This document shows, one piece after another, positions 1-8,627 of a stretch of DNA of 64,000 nt. Under the pieces are notes generated by a model, which was given only the letters and a program-made list of their open reading frames with translations, was not told where the DNA came from and did not search any database. Both the position numbers and the translations under genes were made by a program. Positions within the stretch are counted from its first letter, which is position 1; each line of letters starts with the position of its first letter. The DNA lies in NCBI GenBank assembly GCA_903896015.1, contig CAITWF010000009.1, forward strand, positions 100,852 through 164,851. The letters are read 5' to 3'. Origin of the DNA: an uncultured Opitutia bacterium (lineage in GTDB: Bacteria; Verrucomicrobiota; Verrucomicrobiia; Opitutales; Opitutaceae).

Positions 1-1
1 C

Positions 2-160
2 TTCGTCAACGTCGATCGCTACGGCAACACCTCCGCCGCCTCCATCCCGATCGCGCTCGACGAGGCCCGCCGCTCCGGCCGGATCAAAACCGGCGATCTC
101 ACGCTCCTCGTCGCGTTTGGGGCGGGCTTGACCTACGGAAGCGCGCTGATTCGCTGGTAA
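2..160 (+). CDS. fabH: 3-oxoacyl-ACP synthase III (FabH), C-terminal end
   Basis: Only the last 52 codons lie in the window; the gene begins before base 1. The peptide carries the FabH C-terminal signature with the catalytic Asn in GNTSAASIP, followed by a helix (ALDEARRSG) and the closing segment [18 protein letters not shown]. FabH starts fatty-acid chains by condensing acetyl-CoA (or a branched starter) with malonyl-ACP in the cytoplasm. The next gene starts 12 bases downstream on the same strand, so the two may be co-transcribed. The family call is firm; which starter unit is used cannot be told from the tail alone. Confidence 0.9.
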   Translation, partial: FVNVDRYGNTSAASIPIALDEARRSGRIKTGDLTLLVAFGAGLTYGSALIRW

Positions 161-172
161 ACGATTTTCTCG

Positions 173-1240
173 ATGCGACTCCTCTCCGCCCGCGCGCTGC
201 GCTTCCACTTTCTCCTGTTGTTCTCGTTCGGCCTGCTCGCGTCGATCAGCCGCGCCGACCTCGTGTGGAGCCGCGAAACCGGCTGGCGCGTCGAAGGCGG
301 TGCCCTCTCCGGCCTAGCCGGCCCCGAGGGTCGTAAGGCCCTCGACCTCATGAACGAGGCCCGCACCGACGAGGACAAAGGCAACAACCGCTCCGCGATC
401 AAGGCCTACGCCTCCGTTGCGAAGAAATACCCCAACTCCATCTACGCCCCCGAAGCCTTCTACCGCTCCGCCAAGCTCCACCTCATCCGGAAGGAATACA
501 CCAAGGCCTTCGAGGACTACCAGCAGGTCGTCAGCCGTTACCCCAACACCAAGCGCTTCAATGAAATCATCGGCGAGCAATACCGCATCGCCAGCGCCCT
601 CCTCGACGGCGCGCGCGGCCGCATTTTCTACGGCCTGCTCCCTGGCTTCGTCAGCCGCGAAAAATCCCTCGAGTATTTCGAGACCATCTTGGCCAATGCG
701 CCCTACAGCGACTACGCGCCGCTCTCGCTGATGAACATCGCTCGCGGCCACACCAAGCTAAAGCAGCCCGAGGACGCCATGGATGCCCTCGATCGCATGA
801 TCAACAATTACCCGCAAAACCTCCTCGCGCCAGACGCCTACCTTAAGCTCGCTCAAGCCCATGCCAGCCTCGTCGACGGCCCCTACTACGACCAAGCCTC
901 GACCAAGGAATCCATCACCTACTTCACCGACTTCATGCTTCTCTTCCCGAGCGATCCCAACGTCGCCGCCGCGGAGCGAGGCCTTGACGGCATGAAAACC
1001 ATGCTCGCCGAAAGCAAAATGAAGATTGGCGACTTCTATTTTTACAAACGCAGTAATTTCACCGCCGCGAAAGTCTTCTACAACGAAGCGATTACGGCCT
1101 ACCCCGAGTCCGCCGTCGCCAGCCGCGCCAAGCTCCGTCTCGCCGACGTCGAGGCCAAGGCCTCCGGCAAGCCCATCGCCCCCGAGGGCAAGGCGCAGGG
1201 CGACTCCCCGCAGCGCAAGAAATTCCTTGGGATCTTCTGA
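173..1240 (+). CDS. BamD/YfiO-like TPR protein, exported
   Basis: A 355-residue protein with an N-terminal signal sequence (hydrophobic residues about 11-24, likely cleavage after the Ala near 28) followed by repeated TPR units of the outer-membrane assembly BamD/YfiO type, for example AIKAYASVAKKYPNS and AFEDYQQVVSRYPNT. Family members sit at the outer membrane and help insert beta-barrel proteins, or act as envelope scaffolds. No lipobox cysteine follows the signal peptide, unlike classical BamD, so it may be periplasmic or held by partners. It lies between fabH and lptE, which fits an envelope role. A CpoB-like function is an alternative. Confidence 0.75.
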   Translation: MRLLSARALRFHFLLLFSFGLLASISRADLVWSRETGWRVEGGALSGLAGPEGRKALDLMNEARTDEDKGNNRSAIKAYASVAKKYPNSIYAPEAFYRSAKLHLIRKEYTKAFEDYQQVVSRYPNTKRFNEIIGEQYRIASALLDGARGRIFYGLLPGFVSREKSLEYFETILANAPYSDYAPLSLMNIARGHTKLKQPEDAMDALDRMINNYPQNLLAPDAYLKLAQAHASLVDGPYYDQASTKESITYFTDFMLLFPSDPNVAAAERGLDGMKTMLAESKMKIGDFYFYKRSNFTAAKVFYNEAITAYPESAVASRAKLRLADVEAKASGKPIAPEGKAQGDSPQRKKFLGIF

Positions 1241-1274
1241 CGACCGCAGCGCGGTGCTTCCGCCCGCGCTCCCT

Positions 1275-1310
1275 TTTTGTTATTCTGAGCGAAGCGAAGA
1301 ATCCCCTCGT
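1275..1310. repeat. candidate dispersed repeat with ATTCTGAGCGAAGCGAAGAAT core
   Basis: In the gap between the BamD-like gene and lptE there is a short element whose core has ATTCT/AGAAT arms around a GAGCGAAGCGA centre (1282-1302). From memory very similar strings occur as scattered intergenic repeats in several bacterial phyla, but I cannot verify this here. I did not find a second copy by eye in this window. Confidence 0.4.
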
Positions 1311-1459
1311 GCCATGAACTCACCACGCCGTTTCCTCCCTTCACTTGCGATGAGCGACTCCCTCTCGTGCTCGGGCTGTCGGGTTGCGTTCCCTCCGTTG
1401 CCTTCTGTCCAATGGGCACCGCTTCCGTGGTTTCGCCGTTCGTTCATCCGCGCCCAGCC

Positions 1460-1978
1460 GTGAAATCCGCGATTAAATTTCTTTCGGTTTTCGCGCTCGG
1501 CCTGCTTTTCGCCGGCTGCTCCCACTACCAACTCGGCACCGGCGCCGCGGGCAATCTCGCGTTTCGCACGCTCTACCTCGCCCCCGTCGAAAACCAAACG
1601 CACCTCCCGCAGGCCCGCGAGCTCATCAGCACCCAGCTCCGCGAAGCCTTCGCGCGCGATGCCCGCGTCACCCTCGCCGATTCGCCCGAGTCCGCCGATG
1701 CTACGCTCACCGTCGTCCTCACGAACTTCCGCCGCGATGTCGCCACTGTCCGCGAAGGCGACACCGGCCTCGCGCGCAAATTCAACCTCACGCTCGACGC
1801 CACCGCGACCCTCCGAGACAACCGCGCCGGCCGCGATCTTTTCGTCCACCGGCCGCTGAGCGCCGTCCGCGAAGCCTTCACGGACAGCGGCCAGCTCCAG
1901 AGCGAATACCAGACGCTCCCCCTTCTCGCCGAAACGCTCGCCCAGAAGACCACGCACGCCGTGCTCGACGTCTGGTAG
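1460..1978 (+). CDS. lptE: LPS-assembly lipoprotein LptE
   Basis: A 172-residue lipoprotein of the LptE family, the plug partner of LptD that delivers lipopolysaccharide to the outer leaflet. I choose the GTG at 1460 because it gives a clean lipoprotein signal peptide with lipobox LFAGC (Cys20); the reading frame stays open further upstream but that part looks non-coding. Then follow the family-typical YQLGTG segment, an early strand of the type LAFRTLYLAPVENQT, and a region that resembles LptE's alternating strands. It lies downstream of the BamD-like gene, together making an outer-membrane biogenesis group. No Shine-Dalgarno motif precedes the start. Confidence 0.8.
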   Translation: MKSAIKFLSVFALGLLFAGCSHYQLGTGAAGNLAFRTLYLAPVENQTHLPQARELISTQLREAFARDARVTLADSPESADATLTVVLTNFRRDVATVREGDTGLARKFNLTLDATATLRDNRAGRDLFVHRPLSAVREAFTDSGQLQSEYQTLPLLAETLAQKTTHAVLDVW

Positions 1979-2302
1979 CCGCACAGCGAGATAATATTTC
2001 GCAGGCCTTTTTCGTGCTGCCACGCTCCACCGGGAGCCCGGCACGCCGATAAATCAACGCACTCGCGGTGGGTGTTCGTCACGAACGGAGCCAATACGAT
2101 CGACAGTGAGAAAAGGAATCTCCGCCCGAAGCGGATGGCCCGTGAGTGACTTGGCCGTGCGCGACGCAGCCGCTGCGTATTGTGTCGTGTCGAGCGCGCG
2201 GCGTGCTTATTCTGCGGGGGTCAACCAACGATTGGACGGGCGTGCAGCGCGACGTTTGCCAGCCGGTGGAGACCCGCCCACAGCGGTTCAGCTCTTCGCC
2301 TC
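1979..2302. other. gene-free stretch after lptE
   Basis: About 320 bases without a convincing gene. Reading frames are open on both strands but have no recognisable protein content. I looked for a tRNA cloverleaf, an SRP RNA core and a terminator and saw none. A structured RNA cannot be excluded by eye. Confidence 0.5.
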
Positions 2303-2497
2303 ATGCACCACTCCTCCCCGGCCAACTTTCCCGGCGCCAGCCCCGCGGAGATTCGCGCCAAGGCGCTCACCTCGGCCACCGTCTTTCGCGACTGCGCGCT
2401 GCGCGCCCCCGCGGCCGGCACGACCCGCCAGCGTTGCCGCACCCTCATGCGCGACCAAGCCATCCTTTGGCGTCACCCGGTTCCGATCAAAACCTGA
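2303..2497 (+). CDS. small hypothetical protein
   Basis: A possible 64-residue protein that begins MHHSSPANFPGASPAEIRAK and ends just before the L35 gene. It is polar, Ala/Arg-rich, with one Cys pair (about residues 31 and 44), and has no signal peptide or membrane segment. I do not recognise a family. It is listed because the frame fits between lptE and rpmI and its composition is less repetitive than the shadow frames, but in GC-rich DNA such frames arise by chance. Treat as tentative. Confidence 0.3.
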   Translation: MHHSSPANFPGASPAEIRAKALTSATVFRDCALRAPAAGTTRQRCRTLMRDQAILWRHPVPIKT

Positions 2498-2534
2498 GCG
2501 CACCTTGGTTGCGGAATCGTACGTGCCCACCTTT

Positions 2535-2729
2535 ATGCAAAAAACCAAAAAGTCCGTCACCAAGCGTTTCAAGATCACCGCCACCGGAAAATTGATGCGC
2601 CGCACGCCGGGCTTCCGGCATCTGCTCTCCGCAAAAAGCACGAAGTCCAAACGCCGCGCCTCGCGCGACAAACAGGTCGCTCCCGGCCACGCCCCGGCGC
2701 TGCTCCGGTGCATGCCCTTCGGCCCGTAA
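2535..2729 (+). CDS. rpmI: 50S ribosomal protein L35
   Basis: A 64-residue basic protein matching bacterial L35: MQKTKKSVTKRFKITATGKL is the conserved start, followed by RRTPGFRHLL and KSTKSKRRASR. L35 is a small protein of the large ribosomal subunit. The ATG at 2535 matches the usual family start; the frame is open upstream but that part is unrelated. In most bacteria rpmI sits in infC-rpmI-rplT; here neither neighbour is present. The last 15 or so residues (GHAPALLRCMPFGP) keep the family-like tail. Confidence 0.88.
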   Translation: MQKTKKSVTKRFKITATGKLMRRTPGFRHLLSAKSTKSKRRASRDKQVAPGHAPALLRCMPFGP

Positions 2730-2764
2730 GCCGCCGTCGATCTGTGCTGCGTTTCTCTACTTCC

Positions 2765-3694
2765 ATGATTCCGTCCCCGCTCGACCTCACTCTGCGCGTC
2801 GGATGCAGCCTCGCGTATGAAGTCACGGGCACCGCGTCCGTGCTGCTCAACGTCCAGCCGCAAGCGGGGCAGCACCACGCCGTGCTCTTTCAGGCGCTCA
2901 CGCTCGGCGCGAATCTGCCCGCCGAGGCGTTTGTCGACAGCCATGGCAATCACGTCTGGCGCGTGACGCTCGCTCCCGGCGCGAACTATTTCCGCCACGA
3001 TGCGATCCTCGCTGTGTCCTCGCAGCCCGACAATGCCGGCCAGCCTCCCGCGGTTCCGCTGCCGCCCGATCGCCTTCCGTCGGCCGTGCTGCGCTACACT
3101 TTGCCAAGCCGTTATTGCGACTCCGACAAGCTCACGAATTTTGCGTGGGAGAAATTCGGCCAGATCGAGCACGGCCTCCCGCGCGTCAACGCCATCAGCC
3201 AGTGGCTCCACGACAACATCGAGTATCGCTACCTCTCCGGTCGCGCCGACTTCTCCGCGTGGGATATACTCCAACGCGGCCACGGTGTCTGCCGCGACTT
3301 TGCCCATCTCGCGATCGCGCTCAATCGCACCTTCAATCTCCCCGCGCGTTACGTGACCGGACATCTGCCCGACATCGGCTTTCCCGATCCGGACAACCAC
3401 ATGGATTTTCACGCCTACGCGGAAGTCTACGTCGGCGATCAGTGGTTCACGACCGACGCCCGCTTCCACGTGCCGCGCATCGGCCGGATCAAAATCTCGC
3501 ACGGGCAGGACGCGGTCGACGGCGCCTTCTCGACGATCTTCGGCGGTGCGACGCTGAGTTATTTTCAAGTCTGGGCGTATCAGGTGCCGCGCGGCCAAGT
3601 GGGCGTCGGCGACCCGCTCGACTTCAGCCGCCGGCTCGATAACCGCCGGACCGTGCAAACCGATCCTCCGCCGCACCCGATCACTTCGGTGTGA
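2765..3694 (+). CDS. transglutaminase-like cysteine peptidase family protein
   Basis: A 309-residue protein with an N-terminal beta-rich region typical of bacterial transglutaminase-like proteins and a papain-like core with the full triad: Cys176 in GHGVCRDFAHLA, His216 in MDFHAYAEVYVG and Asp231 in WFTTDARF. Such proteins are thought to be proteases or amide-forming enzymes, often acting on peptides; the substrate is unknown. No signal peptide is seen, so it should be cytoplasmic. The start at 2765 is chosen because the family N-terminus begins there; an in-frame ATG at 2708 would add an unrelated Arg-rich extension. Confidence 0.85.
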   Translation: MIPSPLDLTLRVGCSLAYEVTGTASVLLNVQPQAGQHHAVLFQALTLGANLPAEAFVDSHGNHVWRVTLAPGANYFRHDAILAVSSQPDNAGQPPAVPLPPDRLPSAVLRYTLPSRYCDSDKLTNFAWEKFGQIEHGLPRVNAISQWLHDNIEYRYLSGRADFSAWDILQRGHGVCRDFAHLAIALNRTFNLPARYVTGHLPDIGFPDPDNHMDFHAYAEVYVGDQWFTTDARFHVPRIGRIKISHGQDAVDGAFSTIFGGATLSYFQVWAYQVPRGQVGVGDPLDFSRRLDNRRTVQTDPPPHPITSV

Positions 3695-3758
3695 GCGCGG
3701 CGGAAAGAATCCTTAAGCCGGCCGGCAGGCTCATTTTTGACTCGCTCCTGGCGCACAC

Positions 3759-3789
3759 AAAAAAGGCGATGCGCCGGAGCACATCGCCT
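3759..3789 (-). terminator. Rho-independent terminator of the RRM gene
   Basis: Read on the minus strand: an 8-base perfect stem (AGGCGATG with CATCGCCT, 3764-3771 and 3782-3789), a short loop, then six T. It lies 33 bases beyond the stop of the RRM protein gene. Confidence 0.9.
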
Positions 3790-3821
3790 GGATCATTCGA
3801 CGGCGTTAGCCGACGGAAAGA

Positions 3822-4148
3822 TTAGTAGCGGCTCTTGCCGCGATCGCTGAAGCCGCCGCCGCCGCCACCACCACCGCCAAAGCTGCGGCCGCCGCCTTCA
3901 GTCTTCGGGCGGGCTTCGTTCACGGTCAACGCGCGACCATCGAGATCGGCGCCGTTCATCTTTTCGATGGCGAGCTTGCTTTCCTGCTCGGTGCCGAGCG
4001 TGACGAACGCGAAACCGCGCGGGCGGCCCGTCTCGCGATCGTTGGCGATGTAGACATCAGTCACGGTGCCGAACTGGCCGAAGGCCGTGCGGAGCGCGTC
4101 TTCGGTCGTGTTAAAGGACATATTTCCAACGTAAAGTTTGGAGTTCAT
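3822..4148 (-). CDS. RRM-domain RNA-binding protein with Gly-rich tail
   Basis: A 108-residue protein: a single RNA recognition motif (residues about 3-80) with RNP2 LYVGNM (5-10) and RNP1 RGFAFVTL (44-51), then a tail of nine consecutive Gly flanked by Arg, Ser and Phe. This is the architecture of the cyanobacterial Rbp and other bacterial glycine-rich RNA-binding proteins, which bind single-stranded RNA and are often cold-induced. The start at 4148 gives the standard N-terminus; the frame is open to 4211. It is a single-gene unit closed by a strong terminator. Target RNAs are unknown. Confidence 0.92.
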   Translation of the reverse strand: MNSKLYVGNMSFNTTEDALRTAFGQFGTVTDVYIANDRETGRPRGFAFVTLGTEQESKLAIEKMNGADLDGRALTVNEARPKTEGGGRSFGGGGGGGGGFSDRGKSRY

Positions 4149-4338
4149 GGTATGAGTTTCGTAGGCTTTGCTCGCTGTCAGTCCGTTCCCGGAAATCGGG
4201 TTTCGAATCATCTCACGAACTCAAAGCTCACTCGAAGACTCACCAGCCACTGTCATCTAACGCAGATTACGTGAGCGCACTCTCGGGCAAGATCAGGCAA
4301 TAGCAAGCTGCATCGCTCGATCGAGTTCCTCGTCAGGC

Positions 4339-4569
4339 TCAACGCCGACCAGGATTGTCCGCCAACTCCTGCGGTGTCGCCAGCTCGTAGCTAATCTTGC
4401 CCTCGATGATTTCGCGGAGTGCGATATCCTCCGGCAGCAGCTTTTCGAGCGAGGTGACCAGCGCGCGATTGCCGCGCTTGAGCTGTTTCACTCGGCGCGA
4501 AACGACGTTCACCAAAATATTCGGATCGTCGATCACCAGAAGCGCTGCGGCGAGGTAATCGTCCCTCAT
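4339..4569 (-). CDS. rpoZ: DNA-directed RNA polymerase omega subunit
   Basis: A 76-residue protein with the omega signature VSRRVKQLKRGNRALV followed by EDIALREIIEGKI, matching the conserved RxRQ...ALREI core that wraps the beta-prime C-terminus and helps polymerase assembly. I chose the ATG at 4569 (MRDDYLAAALLV), where family similarity begins; the frame is open to an ATG at 4656 that would add 29 unrelated residues. It is divergent from rpe, with about 260 bases between them that should hold both promoters. No good hexamers were obvious to me. Confidence 0.85.
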   Translation of the reverse strand: MRDDYLAAALLVIDDPNILVNVVSRRVKQLKRGNRALVTSLEKLLPEDIALREIIEGKISYELATPQELADNPGRR

Positions 4570-4829
4570 GTCAGGAAGGTCGAAAGCGAGACGAGCGCGA
4601 CTGCCGGAATGAAGCTGGGCGTTTTTGTTTTCATGGTAGGGTGGCTGACTCAACATTCTAGGAACGCGTCCGCGCGATAGCCACGCCTAACGCCGATCCG
4701 TGCCGCCGCTCGGCCAACCGGTTCGCCGGCCATGGCCTTCGGTCGATTATCGCCGTGCGCGGGTGTCAATCCGGCGAGCCGCAGTCCGTTGTTGAGGTTT
4801 CTGTTCCTGCGCTTCTGCTTGGATTCGTC

Positions 4830-5498
4830 ATGTCCGCACTGCGCGCACCGCTCCTCAATCCGTCTCTCCTCGCCGGCGATCACGCCCACCTTGCCGCCAG
4901 CGCCAGCGTGGTCGAGGAGTTGCGCCTCCCCTGGCTGCACTGCGACATCATGGACGGACACTTCGTGCCAAACCTCTCGTTTGGTCCCGAAACGCTCGCC
5001 GCGCTCCGCCGCGCCGGCTCGAAACTTTTCTTCGACACCCACTTGATGCTCAGCGAACCGCAACGCTACGTCGAGCCGTTCGCCAAAGCCGGGGCCAACC
5101 TGATCAGCATCCACATCGAGCCTGACTATGATCACGCCACCACGCTCGCGCGCATCCGCGATCTCGGCTGCCAATGTGGCATCGTACTCAATCCCGGTAC
5201 ACCCGCCCGCGCGGTCGAAAAACTGCTCCCGCTCGTCGACCTCGTGCTCGTGATGACCGTGCAACCCGGCTTCGGCGGCCAGAGCTTCCGCCGCGACATG
5301 CTCCCCAAGATTTCCCAATTCCGCGACTGGCGCGCCGCGCGCGAACTGAACTTTCGCCTCGAAGTCGACGGCGGCATCGATCTTGCCACAGCCGCCGAGT
5401 GCCGCGCCGCCGGCGCCGACACCTTCGTCGCTGGCACTTCATTCTTCCGCGCGGTCGATCGCACGAAGTTCGTCGCCGACTTCGCAAAGCTCGTCTGA
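4830..5498 (+). CDS. rpe: ribulose-phosphate 3-epimerase
   Basis: A 222-residue TIM-barrel enzyme that interconverts ribulose 5-phosphate and xylulose 5-phosphate in the pentose phosphate pathway. All signatures are present: the first strand with LNPSLLAGD, HCDIMDGHFVPN with catalytic Asp39, FDTHLM with His71, the phosphate loop VQPGFGGQSF, and EVDGGI with the second catalytic Asp180. Length is normal for the family. The ATG at 4830 matches the usual start; the frame is open upstream to 4755. Its stop codon overlaps the start of the following acetyltransferase by one base, so the two are probably co-translated. Confidence 0.95.
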   Translation: MSALRAPLLNPSLLAGDHAHLAASASVVEELRLPWLHCDIMDGHFVPNLSFGPETLAALRRAGSKLFFDTHLMLSEPQRYVEPFAKAGANLISIHIEPDYDHATTLARIRDLGCQCGIVLNPGTPARAVEKLLPLVDLVLVMTVQPGFGGQSFRRDMLPKISQFRDWRAARELNFRLEVDGGIDLATAAECRAAGADTFVAGTSFFRAVDRTKFVADFAKLV

Positions 5499-5956
5499 TG
5501 CCGCACGAGCTTCGTCAAGGCGACTACCTCATCTCCGACGATCCAGCCCGGATCGACGTGGATGCGATTCACGCGTTTCTCGCGCAAAGTTACTGGGCCA
5601 AGGACATCCCGCGCGAAGTCGTTGCCCGGTCGGTCGCGAACTCGCTTTGCCTCGGCATCTACGCAGCCGACGGCGCACAGGTCGGCTTGGTCCGCGTTAT
5701 CTCCGACTACACGACGTTCGCCTATCTCTGTGATGTTTACGTCCTCGAAGCGCACCGCGGACTTGGTCTTTCGAAAGCCACGATGCGTGCCTATGCCACG
5801 CACCCGCGCCTCCAAAATCTCCGGCGCCAGCACCTCGTCACGCAGGACGCCCATGGTCTCTACGCACAGTTCGGCTTCATGCCGGTCGCCCAGCCGGAGC
5901 GCCACATGGAAAAACGCGATCCCGAGGCATATCGTCGCCCTGCTCCGCCGCGCTGA
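5498..5956 (+). CDS. GNAT-family N-acetyltransferase
   Basis: A 152-residue GNAT protein. The central acetyl-CoA binding region reads CDVYVLEAHRGLGLSKATM, the R/Q-x-x-G-x-G/A motif of the family, preceded by the beta-bulge strand GLVRVISDYTTFAYL and followed by a YAQFGFMP closing motif. These enzymes acetylate amines of small molecules or proteins; the substrate is unknown. Its start codon overlaps the rpe stop (TGATG), so it is in one transcript with rpe. The stop abuts the stop of the convergent binding-protein gene with no spacer. Confidence 0.9.
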   Translation: MPHELRQGDYLISDDPARIDVDAIHAFLAQSYWAKDIPREVVARSVANSLCLGIYAADGAQVGLVRVISDYTTFAYLCDVYVLEAHRGLGLSKATMRAYATHPRLQNLRRQHLVTQDAHGLYAQFGFMPVAQPERHMEKRDPEAYRRPAPPR

Positions 5957-7549
5957 TTATTTTTCGCCGCGTGCGATCGCCTCGGCGTCGCGATACTGCG
6001 CGCGAAACTTGGCTCCCAGTTCGCTCGCAAGCCGCACTTCGTCTACTTTGTCCTTCGACGCGAGCGTCGCGCGAATCCTTCCATTCACGGCCACGTAGTC
6101 GACGGCCTGAATCTCCTGCAGCACCGCCATCGCCCGCGCGCGCCGGTCAACCGGCGCCGCGTTAATCGCACGCCATGCGCTCGCCAGTTCAGTGTGCGCG
6201 TCAAGGCACATCACGCGCGCCACGAACGCCAGCTCGCGAAACAGATGCGACGTCCACTCCGGCCGGTAGACCAGAGGATCAGGATCGGCGAACGGGTTCG
6301 CGTCCGGATCGCTCCGCAGCGGCTTCCACTCGCTATGCGCATAAAAATCGCGACGCGCCGGCAGCCGGCGGAGCGCGAACCGCGCCGGTCCGCCGTCCGT
6401 CCCCGGCTTAAAATTCCAAAGCTTCTGCGCGTCCATCGTCAGCGTGTATTCCAGAAAAAGCTCGGCGACCTCGCGGTGCGGCGCACCTCGCAGAATCGCA
6501 ATCGGGTCGACCGAGTTCACCGTGCCGCCACGCGGTGTGACGAAGCGCAGCCGGTTCGCGCCCCGCCGCTCCACCGCGTCGGCCTGAGCGCGGCCGTAGA
6601 AGTCGATGCAGATGCCCGCCGCACAGTCGCCCTGCGCCACATCGATCGGCGGCTTCTGCGACGAGTCCGTGAAATAGCGCGCGTTGGCCGCGAGCAGTTG
6701 GATCAGTTTCATCCCTGCCACCCAGCCTTCGCGCACCGCCGGCGGTTCGTTCGCGCCACCGAGGCTCGCAAGCCGCTGCTGCATTTGCTGCTGAATGATG
6801 TTCTCAAACGCCTTCGCCATCGAACTGCTCTTCGTCGGATCAGAGAGCGCGAGCGCGCCCGCGTAACGCGCATCGGTCAGGTCGCGCCACTCTTGCGGCG
6901 GCGCGAGGCCGAGCCGCGCGAGCGCATCGACATTATACAAAATCCCGTAGCTGCTGATCACGTTGCCAAACCAGCACTCCCCCTCGTCCCAGTATTGCTC
7001 GCCGGTGAACCGCAGCGGAATCACTGCGTCGACAAACCACTCCGGATGAATCCGCCGCACGCGCGCCGGAACGATCCGTCCGGCCTGAGCCTGTCGCACA
7101 AAATCATAACTTCCGCCTCCGAAAAAAAGATCGTGGCCGCAGCTCACGTCTGAGGCGAGAAACACCGCGCGCGCCTCGCGCACTGCCGCCGGCGCCACTG
7201 CCGGCAGACCGGGATCCGCGAAACCGGTCTGGATCTCCCCGCTCCATTCCCGGTGCAGCCGGCCCGTCCAAAAATTCCGAAACGCTGCAATGTATTCCGA
7301 CTCGAGGAATCGCGTGATGTCGCTCGTGCCACCGACGACCCGCCAGTCCACCGCGACCGACCGACCCGTCCGTGCGCGATACCATGCCTGAAAGCCGCGG
7401 GCAAATTCCGTCCGGATCGCCTCGTTGTGCGGAGTGATAATCACCACCGTGTCGTCGGCGGGAGCCAACGCCGGCTTCTTCGAACGCAACGCAAACGGCA
7501 GGGCCACCGTCGCGATCAGCGTAAAAATAATCAGCGCGCGTTTCCCCAT
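5957..7549 (-). CDS. ABC transporter substrate-binding protein (family 1)
   Basis: A 530-residue exported or membrane-tethered solute-binding protein. It has an N-terminal hydrophobic segment (about residues 5-22) and no lipobox; then the two-lobed family-1 fold, with VVIITPHNEAIRTEF as its first lobe strand, a lobe-crossing segment around SSYGILYNVDAL, and AKAFENIIQQQ. It resembles iron- or polyamine-type binding proteins (AfuA/PotD) but is longer, with an extra C-terminal portion of about 150 residues that I cannot assign. It follows the ATPase gene by 7 bases. No permease gene lies next to it. Confidence 0.82.
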   Translation of the reverse strand: MGKRALIIFTLIATVALPFALRSKKPALAPADDTVVIITPHNEAIRTEFARGFQAWYRARTGRSVAVDWRVVGGTSDITRFLESEYIAAFRNFWTGRLHREWSGEIQTGFADPGLPAVAPAAVREARAVFLASDVSCGHDLFFGGGSYDFVRQAQAGRIVPARVRRIHPEWFVDAVIPLRFTGEQYWDEGECWFGNVISSYGILYNVDALARLGLAPPQEWRDLTDARYAGALALSDPTKSSSMAKAFENIIQQQMQQRLASLGGANEPPAVREGWVAGMKLIQLLAANARYFTDSSQKPPIDVAQGDCAAGICIDFYGRAQADAVERRGANRLRFVTPRGGTVNSVDPIAILRGAPHREVAELFLEYTLTMDAQKLWNFKPGTDGGPARFALRRLPARRDFYAHSEWKPLRSDPDANPFADPDPLVYRPEWTSHLFRELAFVARVMCLDAHTELASAWRAINAAPVDRRARAMAVLQEIQAVDYVAVNGRIRATLASKDKVDEVRLASELGAKFRAQYRDAEAIARGEK

Positions 7550-7556
7550 GGCCGCG

Positions 7557-8627
7557 TCAGTCCCGCAGCACGACCACGTCCTCCGGCTGCGCGCTGGCGA
7601 ATACCTCGCCCGCCGCAGCCGCCAGATCGAACCGCGGATTCAGCTCCAGAATCTTCAGCGCGTGTCCGCTCGCGAGGAACTCGTATTGCGCCACTTCGCC
7701 GAGATAAATCGCTGCGCCGATTGTCCCGCGCACCGCGTTGCGCCCCGGTGCTTCGCGGCTGAGCGTCCAGCACTCCGGCCGCACCGAGAGCGTCACCTTC
7801 GTGCCGGCCGCGAGCACCACCGCCGGATCACCGGGCACGCCTTCAAACTTTCCGCAGGCGGTCTCAACGAAGACTCGGCCTTCCGCCGCCGAGACGATCG
7901 TGCCGGGAATGAAATCCGTTTCGCCGATGAAATTGGCCACGAGCTTGCACGCCGGCCGGCGATAAACCTCCCGCGGGGTGCCGACCTGCCGAATCCGGCC
8001 GGCGTCCATAATCGCCATCCGATCGGCAATCGACAGCGCCTCCTTTTGATCGTGCGTGACGTAGACGGTCGTCAGTTTGAACTCCTTGCACACGCGGCGG
8101 ATTTCCGCGCGCATCTCGAGGCGCAGCTTCGCGTCGAGATTCGAGAGCGGCTCGTCGAGCAGGAGGCAGCTCGGCCGGATCACCAGCGCGCGCGCGAGCG
8201 CCACCCGCTGCTGCTGGCCACCGGAGAGCTCGTTCGGGCGACGCGCCGCATACGCGCCCATCTGCACCGACTCCAGCGCCTCGGCGACGCGCCGCGTGAT
8301 TTCTGGCCGTGCAATTCTCCGCTCTTCCAGCCCAAACGCCACGTTCTCCGCGACAGTCATGTGCGGCCACAGCGCGTAGCTCTGAAACATCATGCCCGTG
8401 TTGCGCTTGTGCGGCGCGAGCCGCGTCACGTCTTCGTCGTCAAAAAAGATAGTTCCCTCCTCCGGCACGTAGAAACCTGCGAGGCTGCGCAGCAGCGTGG
8501 TCTTGCCACACCCGCTCGGCCCGAGCAGGAAAAACAACTCCCCCGGCGCAATCGCCAGATCGAGGTCGTGCAGCGCGGTGACGGCACCGAAGCGCTTGGT
8601 GAGGTGCTGAACGCGAATGGAAATCAT
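7557..8627 (-). CDS. ABC transporter ATP-binding protein (FbpC/PotA type)
   Basis: A 356-residue ATPase of an importer for iron, polyamines or similar solutes. Walker A GPSGCGKTT (36-44), Q-loop region MMFQSYALWPHMTV, signature LSGGQQQ (134-140), Walker B CLLLDEP (154-160) and a C-terminal TOBE-like beta region from about residue 240. The start at 8627 (MISIRVQHLTKRFG) fits the family; the frame continues nine codons upstream. Downstream is the binding protein, 7 bases away. The permease that would complete the transporter is absent from the window, so it is encoded elsewhere or lost. Confidence 0.9.
   Translation of the reverse strand: MISIRVQHLTKRFGAVTALHDLDLAIAPGELFFLLGPSGCGKTTLLRSLAGFYVPEEGTIFFDDEDVTRLAPHKRNTGMMFQSYALWPHMTVAENVAFGLEERRIARPEITRRVAEALESVQMGAYAARRPNELSGGQQQRVALARALVIRPSCLLLDEPLSNLDAKLRLEMRAEIRRVCKEFKLTTVYVTHDQKEALSIADRMAIMDAGRIRQVGTPREVYRRPACKLVANFIGETDFIPGTIVSAAEGRVFVETACGKFEGVPGDPAVVLAAGTKVTLSVRPECWTLSREAPGRNAVRGTIGAAIYLGEVAQYEFLASGHALKILELNPRFDLAAAAGEVFASAQPEDVVVLRD

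Noticed and set aside
2288..3676. Long minus-strand reading frame of 462 codons over L35 and the transglutaminase gene
   Set aside because: A shadow frame in GC-rich DNA; it runs across two well-identified plus-strand genes and its product has no recognisable domain.
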